Source of the DNA: Archaeoglobaceae archaeon
Lineage (GTDB): Archaea; Halobacteriota; Archaeoglobi; Archaeoglobales; Archaeoglobaceae
Assembly (NCBI GenBank): GCA_015523335.1
Contig: WAKM01000056.1
Location: 1 to 46,281, forward strand
Reading direction: 5' to 3'
DNA length: 46,281 nucleotides
The notes below the pieces were generated by a model that worked only from the letters and a program-made list of their open reading frames with translations, did not search any database and was not told the origin of the DNA. A program made the translations under genes and the position numbers. The stretch's first letter is position 1. Every line of letters begins with the position of its first letter. Below, one piece after another: positions 9,200 through 17,349 of the stretch.

Positions 9200-10045
9200 T
9201 TAGGATTCCAAGATCTCTTCCGTTTTCTCCTCAACTACCTCTTCAAGTTTCGGCAACTCTACGCTCGGCTTGATCCACACTCCGCTCTTTCCGATTATCG
9301 ATCCCTCCACAACGCACCTCTCTTCCATAAATACCTTATCAGCCTTTATATGCCCCAACACTACGCTACCGTTCACCAAGTAAACCTCCCTTCCTTCTAC
9401 AGCACCGTGAACTCTGCTCGAATCGATGATCAAAATCTCCCCTCTTAGGCTTCCGTATAGCTCCCCTCGTTCAACCTTAGCGTTCCTTGCCTTTATGTTT
9501 CCTAAAACTCTGCTTTCCGTAATTTCGATGTCCCTATCCGTCTTTATGACGTCGATGTTCATAACCGAATTTTCGGGAACTTCGAGGGGTGACAAGAATT
9601 CCTCAGCTTCAAATAGTTTCTCAGCCTCTTCAAGCCTGCCCAACCTGAGAAGTTCGAGTAAATAAAGAAATATGAACATAACTATTGGCATCGGGTCTTG
9701 AATCGTTATCAATCCCTTCGCTTCGAACCCGTTCTTTATTCTAACGTTTCTACCGATCTCCAAGTCGCCGTAAACCGTGAGTCTTCCATCTATCGAAGCG
9801 AACTCACCAATGTAAGCGTCGCCTTTGCTTATGACATCCCCCTTGACGTTGCACCAAGCCCCGAGCCTTACCTCTTCCCTTCCGAAAACATCTCCCTCTA
9901 TCGTCGTCTTCTCCCCTACGATGACCTTTCTCGCTATTATCCCGTAACCGAGCTCGCTGTTAGCCCCTATCAAAGCATCTCCTTCAACTACAAGATTCCT
10001 CTCCTCAAATTTTGTGTTCGGAGGGATCACCAATTTCTCAAGCAT
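9200..10045 (-). CDS. Beta-helix polymer-forming (bactofilin-like) protein
   Basis: A 281-residue protein made of short repeats such as VVEGDALIGANSELGYGI and LTVYGDLEIGRNVRI, the hydrophobic/Gly periodicity of a right-handed beta-helix seen in bactofilin-like and hexapeptide proteins. Two repeat blocks (about 1-120 and 165-265) are separated by a hydrophobic stretch, MPIVMFIFLYLLELLRL, and an acidic helix. The C-terminus is acidic (about 265-281). It starts 2 nt after the apgM stop and so shares an operon with it. A structural or scaffold role is inferred; no acyltransferase catalytic residues stand out. Confidence 0.75.
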   Translation of the reverse strand: MLEKLVIPPNTKFEERNLVVEGDALIGANSELGYGIIARKVIVGEKTTIEGDVFGREEVRLGAWCNVKGDVISKGDAYIGEFASIDGRLTVYGDLEIGRNVRIKNGFEAKGLITIQDPMPIVMFIFLYLLELLRLGRLEEAEKLFEAEEFLSPLEVPENSVMNIDVIKTDRDIEITESRVLGNIKARNAKVERGELYGSLRGEILIIDSSRVHGAVEGREVYLVNGSVVLGHIKADKVFMEERCVVEGSIIGKSGVWIKPSVELPKLEEVVEEKTEEILES

Positions 10046-10047
10046 GG

Positions 10048-11283
10048 TTACGCCCCGAACTTCTCGGCTTTATCTATTAAATCCATTACGATATTTATCA
10101 GATCCAAACCCCTTATTCTGCAAAGCCCACCCTTATAAGCTTCGAATTCTGAGAAGCTTTTGACATCATCCACCCTGACATCCTTGTAAACTATCGTTAT
10201 GGGAACCGGATCGCCCGTATGTTCTTTGGCAGTGACCGGAGTTGAATGATCCGCTGTTAGGATTAAGCAAACGTTCGAAAAGTCCAAGCTGAGTAATTGC
10301 TCAAAGTGTCTGTCGAGCTTCTCGATGAACTCTTTCTTTCCTTCGAAATCCCCATCGTGCCCGAGTTCATCGGTGGCTTTGAAGTGCAAAAGAACGAAGT
10401 CGTGGGTTTCCAAAGCCTCCAGAGCGGCTTCGACCTTCCCCTTTACATTCGTATACCTATTACCGGTAGCCCCCTCAACCTCTATAACATCTCCCTTCAG
10501 AATCCTTCCGATTCCTTTTATCAGCGTGGTGCCGGTTACAACCGCAAGCTTCATTCCGTATCTCTGCTCGAATGGCGGGATGTGAGGAACAACTCCGACA
10601 CCTCTCAGCAGTAAAACGTTAGCCTTCGGCAACCCCTTCTTAGCTCTCTCCTCGTTAAGCGGATGTTTGTCCAGAATCTCGTGAGCCTTTTCCATGAAGT
10701 AGTTCACTATCTCAGCCGTTCTCTTCGCATTCTCGTCATCTCTCAGAGGTTTACACCTCCAAACCTTCTCCCCAACCTTATGGGGATCGGTATCCGTTAT
10801 CTTATCCGATAGGCCTTCCCCCCTCAAAACCAAAGCTCCCCTGTGCCCGCTTCCCCTTCTGAAGATGAATTCGACTCCGAACTTGCTAAGATCTATTCCT
10901 TCGTTTATAGCCTTGACCAATTCGTCCGTATCGCTTATCCTTCCGGCCCTCCTATCAACCACGACCTTATCGAAAACACTTCCCTCGCCTTCGACCGTTC
11001 CGAAGTTTACTCTGAAGGCTATATCCCCCGGTTTAACCTCAATTCCGGCTCCAGCCGCCTCTATAGGCCCTCTTCCAGTGTAATACTTGTAGGGGTCGTA
11101 GCCCAGAAGAGATAGGTGACCCGTATCGCTCCCCGGTCTTATTCCGGGGGCTATCGGATCCATGATTCCGTTTATACCCATCTCGGCTAATTTATCCATA
11201 TTCGGCTTCTTCGCAGAACTGAGAGGAGTTTTCGTGCCCCTGTCGGAGAGACCATCTATGACAATTAGAAGAACCTTCTTCAT
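10048..11283 (-). CDS. apgM: 2,3-bisphosphoglycerate-independent phosphoglycerate mutase, archaeal type
   Basis: A 411-residue enzyme of the alkaline-phosphatase superfamily that interconverts 3- and 2-phosphoglycerate in glycolysis and gluconeogenesis. Diagnostic motifs are VLLIVIDGLSDRG (first metal-binding Asp), PGSDTGHLSLLGYDP, YTGRGPIEAAGAG and the late ILTADHSTP metal site. Length matches archaeal ApgM (about 400-415). TTTTAAATCC at about 11302-11311 is about 25 nt before the ATG, consistent with a leaderless promoter. It is the first gene of a pair with the beta-helix protein. Confidence 0.97.
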   Translation of the reverse strand: MKKVLLIVIDGLSDRGTKTPLSSAKKPNMDKLAEMGINGIMDPIAPGIRPGSDTGHLSLLGYDPYKYYTGRGPIEAAGAGIEVKPGDIAFRVNFGTVEGEGSVFDKVVVDRRAGRISDTDELVKAINEGIDLSKFGVEFIFRRGSGHRGALVLRGEGLSDKITDTDPHKVGEKVWRCKPLRDDENAKRTAEIVNYFMEKAHEILDKHPLNEERAKKGLPKANVLLLRGVGVVPHIPPFEQRYGMKLAVVTGTTLIKGIGRILKGDVIEVEGATGNRYTNVKGKVEAALEALETHDFVLLHFKATDELGHDGDFEGKKEFIEKLDRHFEQLLSLDFSNVCLILTADHSTPVTAKEHTGDPVPITIVYKDVRVDDVKSFSEFEAYKGGLCRIRGLDLINIVMDLIDKAEKFGA

Positions 11284-11381
11284 ACTTACATCTCATATTT
11301 ACGGATTTAAAACGGTTGCTAAGATAACCATCGTATGTCCACGGATCGCGCAATTACCCGAGCAACGAATTAAAAATTAAA

Positions 11382-11636
11382 CTAATACTCGTCCTCCTCA
11401 AAGTAAAATTCCTCTTCCTCCTCTTCAAATTCTTCGAATTCTTCCTCCTCTTCTTCTATCTCTTCTTCAAGCTCTTCAAGTTCGTATTCTTCGTTCGTGT
11501 CGAGATGCAGGAACTTGCCGTTTTGATATATCATAACCGCACCGCAGAGTTTACACTGAACTTCCATGCCCTCATATAAATCGCTGAGCTCTATTTCCTC
11601 TCCGCAGTATGGGCACCTTATGAGCTTCACTACCAT
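11382..11636 (-). CDS. Small zinc-ribbon protein with long acidic tail
   Basis: An 84-residue protein: residues 1-45 form a zinc ribbon (RCPYCGEEIEL and VQCKLCGAVMIY, two CXXC knuckles) and residues 50-84 are nearly all Glu, Asp, Phe and Tyr. I start it at the ATG at 11634-11636. The frame is open upstream to a TTG at 11660, but the CTTAAATTT element there lies about 29 nt before the ATG and would serve as TATA. It resembles lysine-biosynthesis carrier LysW in the ribbon plus acidic tail, but it lacks a recognisable LysW C-terminal EDWGE-type motif, so I do not call it LysW. Function unknown. Confidence 0.82.
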   Translation of the reverse strand: MVVKLIRCPYCGEEIELSDLYEGMEVQCKLCGAVMIYQNGKFLHLDTNEEYELEELEEEIEEEEEEFEEFEEEEEEFYFEEDEY

Positions 11637-11688
11637 ATCTTTCAGACCTCGACTTCCCAAATTTAAGCTTTTTCTTCATCTCGATTTA

Positions 11689-13557
11689 TCATGACCATAC
11701 ATCGAGCTTCTCAACCTCGTCGAAAACACCGACGATCTTGTAGAACGTCGTAACCTCCCTGAGTTCTACCAGCTCATCCTCGCTCAGATCCTTCTCAACC
11801 TCAACGAAGAATATGTAATCCCCCAAGCCAGTCCTAGCCGGACGGGATTCGAGCTTTCGCAGATTGATTCCCTTTCTGTAGAAGACCTCGAGCACATCCT
11901 TAAGCGCACCCGGCCTGTCTTCGACTCCGAAGAAGAGCGACGTTATCGAACCTTTCCTCTCACCCCTTCCGCGCTTTCTTATAAGGTAGAACCTGGTCAC
12001 GTTCCTTCCAATGTCCTGAATCCCCTTCCTAAGGATGAACAGCTTGTGAAGTCTCGCGGCATTTTCGGAAACTATTGCGGCGGAATAATCGTCCAAAAGC
12101 TCTATGGCATCGGACGTGCTCGACGTGTATCTGACTTCGGCATGCGGGAGGTAGTTGTTTATGAACCCCATGCACTGAGCTATGGCCTGCGGGTGAGAAT
12201 AGATCGTTCTGATTTCCCTCAGCGGTATCCTTCTCTTCGCAACCAAGCAGTGTATTACCTCAAGCTTAGTCTCGCCGAAGACCTCAACGTCGTGACTTAG
12301 CAGAGCATCCAAAACGGGTAAAACCGTTCCGTTTACCGAATTCTCTATCGGAACCAATCCGTAGTCTGCCTTTTCTTCGTCGACCAACTTTATGATCTCA
12401 TCCGTCGTGGAGCAGTAAACGAGGGGAAGCCTCGAACCAACGAGCCTCAAAGCAACCTCCTCGCTGAAGCTACCCATAGGGCCAAGAACTGCGAGTTTCT
12501 TGCAGATTCCTAAAACCTTATACTCCTCTTCTTTAGTCAGATTTATTATAGCCTCGAAAGCGTTCTGGATGTAGAGAGGATTCAGATCGGTCTGAACTAA
12601 GAGGTCTCTTATCTTGAATTCCTCAAGGTCGCTTAGCTCTATCGGCTCGTTTCTAACCTTCTTGTGAATCGCTATCTTCCTCCCCGCGTTAACCCTCCTC
12701 TCGATGAGCCTCAAAATTAGGGAATCCACAGCCCTTATGTATCCCCTAAGCAGATCGAGATCCTCAACGTTTATCGTAGCCTTGTATGCATCCAATATGA
12801 GCGTGCTGTCCTCGTAATCCTTATACTTCGTTTTTAGAGACCTGAAAATTATGTGGAATTCCTTCTCGTCCTTCAATTTCTCATTTAAGCTTGCGACGCT
12901 CTCAACAAACGCATCTCTGAGCTTTTCGGCGTTCTTCTGGATATGGTAATACATCCTCCAATCCTGATTGAGAATTCGAGAAGCCAACTTGTAGAGAACG
13001 CAGAAGATAGGAGAAGCATAAATTAGATCCTCTTCGCCGATCCTATCTGCCAAGAAGTTAGCCATAGCGAGCAGAGTGAAATGGCTGATCCCCTGAATCT
13101 CGGCCATCTTCTCATCGTGCTTATCCCTCGGCAGATAGCTTATCACAGCCCCAGCCTTCCTAAACTCGTCCAGTATGATCTTCTCCTCCTCTCTTCCGGA
13201 TTCAACGACGACTATGATGTTCGAAAGACCTATCTCGCTCTTCGGCCCGAACATCGGATGTATGCTGAGGTAATCGAATCCGGATTCGTCGAATAGCGGA
13301 AGGACGTTGCCTTTAATTGAGGATATGTCAACGAGCAACGCCTTAGGATTCGCATATCGCTTGATATTTGCTAACGCATCTCCTATCGCGTCCATGGGGA
13401 CGCAGACGAATATGACGTCGAAATCTCCAATCTGATCGAGCTCGACATCCCTTCTACCCACAACTATATCGTAACCTGCTACATCGTATCCTCTTGAGAA
13501 GAAGAACTCCTTGAAGAAACCACCCATCCCACCCACGCCGTATATGAGGATTTTCAT
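11689..13557 (-). CDS. Trifunctional prephenate dehydrogenase / chorismate mutase / prephenate dehydratase
   Basis: A 622-residue fusion covering the steps from chorismate to phenylpyruvate and 4-hydroxyphenylpyruvate. Order: TyrA NAD-binding domain (MKILIYGVGGMGGFF, then IHPMFGP, about 1-235), an AroQ chorismate mutase helical domain (about 250-335, DSLILRLIERRVNAGRKIA), a PheA dehydratase domain (about 345-530, GPMGSFSEEVAL, VPIENSVNG and the essential Thr in NVTRFYLI) and a C-terminal ACT domain with the Phe-binding ESRP motif (about 545-622). The same architecture is known from Archaeoglobus fulgidus. A TATATAG element lies about 29 nt before the ATG, in the space shared with the divergent kinase gene. 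Confidence 0.96.
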   Translation of the reverse strand: MKILIYGVGGMGGFFKEFFFSRGYDVAGYDIVVGRRDVELDQIGDFDVIFVCVPMDAIGDALANIKRYANPKALLVDISSIKGNVLPLFDESGFDYLSIHPMFGPKSEIGLSNIIVVVESGREEEKIILDEFRKAGAVISYLPRDKHDEKMAEIQGISHFTLLAMANFLADRIGEEDLIYASPIFCVLYKLASRILNQDWRMYYHIQKNAEKLRDAFVESVASLNEKLKDEKEFHIIFRSLKTKYKDYEDSTLILDAYKATINVEDLDLLRGYIRAVDSLILRLIERRVNAGRKIAIHKKVRNEPIELSDLEEFKIRDLLVQTDLNPLYIQNAFEAIINLTKEEEYKVLGICKKLAVLGPMGSFSEEVALRLVGSRLPLVYCSTTDEIIKLVDEEKADYGLVPIENSVNGTVLPVLDALLSHDVEVFGETKLEVIHCLVAKRRIPLREIRTIYSHPQAIAQCMGFINNYLPHAEVRYTSSTSDAIELLDDYSAAIVSENAARLHKLFILRKGIQDIGRNVTRFYLIRKRGRGERKGSITSLFFGVEDRPGALKDVLEVFYRKGINLRKLESRPARTGLGDYIFFVEVEKDLSEDELVELREVTTFYKIVGVFDEVEKLDVWS

Positions 13558-13601
13558 CCCTACCGCAAACGCTAAAAAGACCTATATAATTTTTGTCTTA
13601 A

Positions 13602-14570
13602 ATGAATTTAAGAGAGAAGCTGAAAAGTTCTGGAAAGGTTTTTATAGTTGGAATTGCCGGAGACAGCGGTTCTGGTAAGACTACATTCGCAAACGCGATA
13701 AGAAAGCTTTTGGGGGAAGATATAGTGGGCACTATTACATTGGATGATTATCACGTTTACGATCGAGCCATGAGGTGGAAATTAGGTATTACCCCACTTC
13801 ACCCAGATGCGAACAATCTGAAGCTCATCGAGACCCATCTGTTCATGCTCAAGAGGGGAGAGAAGATAAGGAAGCCGACATACGATCACAGAACCGGAAC
13901 TTTCGGCCCTTGGGAGGATTTCGAGCCCGCTCCGGTGATAATCGTCGAGGGATTACATACACTCTACGACGGAATAAGGAACTATTTGGACTTCAAGATA
14001 TTCGTCGATCCGGCGAGATACATTAAGAGGAGATGGAAGATAAAGAGGGATGTTGAGGAAAGGGGTTACGATAGGCAGAAGGTGATAGAGGAGATAATTC
14101 AAAGGGAACCGGATTACAAGAGATACATAGACTTCCAGAAGATATATGCGGATGTGGTCATCAAGATATTTCCGACGTCGATGATCAACGTGGAAAGGAT
14201 AACGTATCTATTTGAGGAGGAGAACTTCAGGAATGTTTACAGAGTTAGACTCATAATCAGAAAGGATGAAAGCATACCTGCAGAGCCAATAAGGCTAAAC
14301 ATCGATCTATCCGCACTCGTTAGGGCAAGCGAGAGAGACTTCGCGATCGGCTTCTTTTCCGATTACTACTATTCGAAGCCGGCGAGCTTTATAGATATCG
14401 ACGGATTCATGAACGTAGATCTCTTCAGTTCTCTTTTGGATGCGCTGAAAAAAGAGGTGGGCTCCGAAGAGATTTACGAGATTCCGAAGGGATACGTCAA
14501 CGCCATCGAGGTAGCCAAGCTTCTGGTGTGTTGGCGACTGCTTGAGGTTCTGAAGTCTAAACTCGGTTAA
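13602..14570 (+). CDS. prk: Phosphoribulokinase / uridine kinase-family kinase
   Basis: A 322-residue P-loop kinase with Walker A GIAGDSGSGKTTFANAI, TLDDYHVYDR, the PTYDHRTGTFGPWE substrate loop and a Walker B-like VIIVEGLHTLYD, matching archaeal PRK proteins. PRK phosphorylates ribulose 5-phosphate to ribulose 1,5-bisphosphate, the RuBisCO substrate; archaeal members feed the reductive hexulose-phosphate route or type III RuBisCO. Whether RuBisCO exists in this genome cannot be seen here. The gene stands alone, divergent from the TyrA-PheA gene and convergent with the fqo operon. A uridine kinase is the main alternative, but the length and C-terminal domain favour PRK. Confidence 0.87.
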   Translation: MNLREKLKSSGKVFIVGIAGDSGSGKTTFANAIRKLLGEDIVGTITLDDYHVYDRAMRWKLGITPLHPDANNLKLIETHLFMLKRGEKIRKPTYDHRTGTFGPWEDFEPAPVIIVEGLHTLYDGIRNYLDFKIFVDPARYIKRRWKIKRDVEERGYDRQKVIEEIIQREPDYKRYIDFQKIYADVVIKIFPTSMINVERITYLFEEENFRNVYRVRLIIRKDESIPAEPIRLNIDLSALVRASERDFAIGFFSDYYYSKPASFIDIDGFMNVDLFSSLLDALKKEVGSEEIYEIPKGYVNAIEVAKLLVCWRLLEVLKSKLG

Positions 14571-14635
14571 AAGAGAAACGAATTTTAATTAAATATAAAA
14601 TTAGAAATAATTTAGAGATAAAAAATCTTCATAAA

Positions 14636-15895
14636 TCATCTGTCAGCTTCTGGCGGGAAGTATCCGAAGCTACCGTAGATCGCTTGCAAATCGGCAAGTC
14701 TTTCTCCTCTGCAAGCTTCCATGAAGCCTTTGAGGTAAGCCCAGCCCGGAGTTACAACTCTAAGCCTGTACGGCATAGTCGACTTTCCGTCGCTGACCAA
14801 TGTGTAGAGCAAAGTACCCCTTGCGGCTTCAGTTAGAGTAGTGTATTCTCCGGCTGGAACGGTCATTCTGCCGAATATTCTGAAGAAGTAACCCCTCACA
14901 TTTTTGCCGACCTTCTCCTTCTCCTTCAGCTTTCCTATCAGCCCGTCGCTTAAAACTGGGCCTTCCGGAATGTTCTTGATAGCTCTCCTGATTATGTTCA
15001 GACTTTGCTGAACCTCGTTAACTCTGACTAAGAACCTCGAGTAGGAATCTCCTTCATCCGCAACCGGAATGTCGAAATCTATCTCGTCGTAGGCTTCGTA
15101 AGGCTCGACCTTCCTGACATCGTATTCAACGCCGGAAGCCCTTAGGAATGGCCCAACCAGACCGAACTTTATGGCCTCCTTCTTGTCAAGAACACCAACA
15201 TCCTTAAGCCTCATTATCACAGCAGGATTCTTAACGAATATCCTCTCGAATTTCCTGAGCTTTTCCTCAAGCGTATACGTTACGGCTTCGACGAACCTCA
15301 ACGTTTTTTCGTCAACGTCTCTCCTGACTCCTCCGGGAACTATGAAAGATGCCGTAACTCTTGCACCAGTGATTCTGCAAAGAGCCTCGCATATGTATTC
15401 TCTCAAGCCGAAGGGCCACATGAAGCCGGTTGTGTGTCCGATGAAGACAGCCAAAATTCCGGCATCGTAGAGGTGTGTTCCGATTCTGCCTAACTCGGCT
15501 AATATCGTTCTTATGTATTTCGCTCTCGGCGGGACTTCCAGATCCATAGCCTTCTCTATCGCCCTAACGTAACCCAAACTCATGTTTGCGCAATCCATTA
15601 TAGCCGGTCTTTCAACGAGAGGTATGTTCTGAATGAACAGCTTCGTCTCCGCAAGCTTTTCTATTGCTCTGTGAACGTAGCCCGGATCTGGAATAACTTC
15701 GGTCATTACGTCTCCCTTAACTCTGACTATCAGTCTCATGTGTCCACTGCCGGGATGCTGGGGTCCGACCAATATTACGAACTCATCCTTTCTGTATGCT
15801 TCCTCAACGAATTCGGGAGGAACTGGTAAGAATAAGGACTGATACTCCTGAGGCGGTTGAACCGGAACATCCAAAGCGAACTCATTCTCCTCCAT
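14636..15895 (-). CDS. fqoD: F420H2:quinone oxidoreductase subunit D (NuoD/FpoD-like)
   Basis: A 419-residue 49-kDa-type subunit of the complex I-like Fqo enzyme, forming with subunit B the quinone-reduction site. Motifs include VGPQHPGSGHMRLIVRVKGD (quinone-site His), YVHRAIEKLAE, GRIGTHLYDAG and the C-terminal PGWAYLKGFMEACRGERLADL. I start at the ATG at 15893-15895, which has GGAGGG 7 nt upstream, overlapping the BC stop region; a TTG at 15901 is too close to that motif. It is the last fqo gene here; the expected H, I and F genes do not follow. Confidence 0.95.
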   Translation of the reverse strand: MEENEFALDVPVQPPQEYQSLFLPVPPEFVEEAYRKDEFVILVGPQHPGSGHMRLIVRVKGDVMTEVIPDPGYVHRAIEKLAETKLFIQNIPLVERPAIMDCANMSLGYVRAIEKAMDLEVPPRAKYIRTILAELGRIGTHLYDAGILAVFIGHTTGFMWPFGLREYICEALCRITGARVTASFIVPGGVRRDVDEKTLRFVEAVTYTLEEKLRKFERIFVKNPAVIMRLKDVGVLDKKEAIKFGLVGPFLRASGVEYDVRKVEPYEAYDEIDFDIPVADEGDSYSRFLVRVNEVQQSLNIIRRAIKNIPEGPVLSDGLIGKLKEKEKVGKNVRGYFFRIFGRMTVPAGEYTTLTEAARGTLLYTLVSDGKSTMPYRLRVVTPGWAYLKGFMEACRGERLADLQAIYGSFGYFPPEADR

Positions 15896-15897
15896 AA

Positions 15898-16980
15898 TCA
15901 ACCCTCCAAAACGTAACTATCCTCTTCAAGCTTGAAATCCTTTCTAAGCGGATACTTCGGAGTGTCCGGGGAAAGCAGGAAGTTTCTACCCATCCAAGGA
16001 TTTCCTTCGAACCAAACGCCGAAGAGTTCGTGCATCTCCCTCTCCATGTAATCCGCTGACGGGAACACCTTAGCCAAGCTGGCTATCCTTGGATCGTCCC
16101 TCGGCACCTCAGTTGCGACGTTGACGAGAACGGGCATAAGCTCTTTGTTCGAGTAACTACCGAAGACATATTCGACTATGAACTTATTCTCATGCGGGAC
16201 ATCGATAACATTAACGGATTTCACGTGATCGAATCTGTTAGCAAGCTTACTTGCTACGGTAAGTAAATTGTCGGATCTAATCTTTACGCAGATTCTGTTG
16301 ATATCCGTGATTGTGATCGACTCAAATAAACCCGCCAACTCCTTTTGAAGCTCCTCAACGAGCTTCTGCCCGAACTCCCATTCAACCTCCTTAGGCTTGT
16401 CTATCACTATCTCCGGCTTCGGATCAACCTTCTTCGGAGACTTGGGCGGTTTCTTGGGCTTGGCTTCCTCAACAACACCCAGAAGCTTACCTAAGTCGAC
16501 CTCCTTAAATTCGGCAGAAGTCTTGGCTTCTCCTGTCATTATTTTATCCTGAAGCTGGACTATAGCCCTTATCAGGGCTTCCGGCGTTGGGGGACAGCCG
16601 GGAACGAAGAAATCTACTGGCACGACTTCGGAAGGTCTGACCATGTGGTAGCTGTTCCAGAACAGTCCACCCTTCAGACCGCAAGCTCCCATCACAATAA
16701 CGAACTTCGGATTGGGCATCTGCTCCCACGTAATCCTTAAAACTTTAGCCATCTTTCTCGTTATCGCTCCTTCGACGATTATAACGTTCGTCTGTCTGCA
16801 GATACCGTAGTTCAGCGAACCTATCCTTTCGGCATCGTATCCGCATGCGTAAGCGTGAGCAAGCTCGACTCCGCAACAAGCTGTAACGAGGTGAACGGGC
16901 CAGAGGCTCCACTTCGTTCCCCATCTCTTTATCGGCGAAAGGGGACCGGAATGCAGAAATCTGATGTCTTCACTACTCAT
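15898..16980 (-). CDS. fqoBC: Fused Fqo subunits B and C
   Basis: A 360-residue fusion. Residues 1-155 are NuoB-like with the N2 [4Fe-4S] ligands Cys35, Cys36 (TACCGVE), Cys100 (GACG) and Cys129 (PGCPP). A Lys/Pro-rich linker (about 172-200) joins a NuoC-like domain (about 200-360, YMEREMHELFGVWFEGNP and DTPKYPLRKDF). The B/C fusion is known in Archaeoglobus. Start: the ATG at 16978-16980 follows AGGTGGTGAGT at a good spacing; two upstream in-frame GTG codons (16986, 16989) are part of that ribosome site. Translation is coupled to subunit A. Confidence 0.96.
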   Translation of the reverse strand: MSSEDIRFLHSGPLSPIKRWGTKWSLWPVHLVTACCGVELAHAYACGYDAERIGSLNYGICRQTNVIIVEGAITRKMAKVLRITWEQMPNPKFVIVMGACGLKGGLFWNSYHMVRPSEVVPVDFFVPGCPPTPEALIRAIVQLQDKIMTGEAKTSAEFKEVDLGKLLGVVEEAKPKKPPKSPKKVDPKPEIVIDKPKEVEWEFGQKLVEELQKELAGLFESITITDINRICVKIRSDNLLTVASKLANRFDHVKSVNVIDVPHENKFIVEYVFGSYSNKELMPVLVNVATEVPRDDPRIASLAKVFPSADYMEREMHELFGVWFEGNPWMGRNFLLSPDTPKYPLRKDFKLEEDSYVLEG

Positions 16981-16982
16981 AC

Positions 16983-17348
16983 TCACCACCTCACCTTGTA
17001 GGCTATATCCAACGAATACTTATACGATATGTATATCGCTGGCGTAAGCAGGATGAAGGCTAAAACTGTTAGCAGAATCGTGAAAACGTTCGGATTGGCA
17101 ACGAACAGCAACAGTAGAACCAATATGGGCTCGCAAGCCATGAACATGAACACGTAGCCGAAATATTGCATGGGCAACTTGTATTTCGGCGGGATCGTTG
17201 GGACGTGTCCCGATTCGTATCTTTCGAGCTTAACCGGCGTCGGCTTCTTCATCGGAATGAATCTGATTAGAAACACCATTATTCCGTCTATAGCCAAACA
17301 GACGATTATCAACAACGCAACTGCCAAGAAGTTCTCAACCAGAGACAC
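16983..17348 (-). CDS. fqoA: Fqo subunit A (NuoA-like)
   Basis: A roughly 121-residue membrane protein with three transmembrane helices and the subunit A pattern KYLPMQYFGY-like (KLPMQYFGYVFMFMACEPI) plus RYESGHVP. It helps seal the junction between the hydrophilic arm and the membrane arm. Two GTG starts are possible, 17357 and 17348, in a small tandem GGTGTCT repeat. GGAGG is 8 nt before the second and essentially overlaps the first, so I choose 17348. The gene overlaps or abuts the fqoN stop (17350-17352). Confidence 0.92.
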   Translation of the reverse strand: MSLVENFLAVALLIIVCLAIDGIMVFLIRFIPMKKPTPVKLERYESGHVPTIPPKYKLPMQYFGYVFMFMACEPILVLLLLFVANPNVFTILLTVLAFILLTPAIYISYKYSLDIAYKVRW

Positions 17349-17349
17349 C

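Noticed and set aside
11382-11636. LysW amino-group carrier
   Set aside because: Ribbon plus acidic tail fit loosely, but the diagnostic C-terminal motif and lysine-pathway neighbours are missing.
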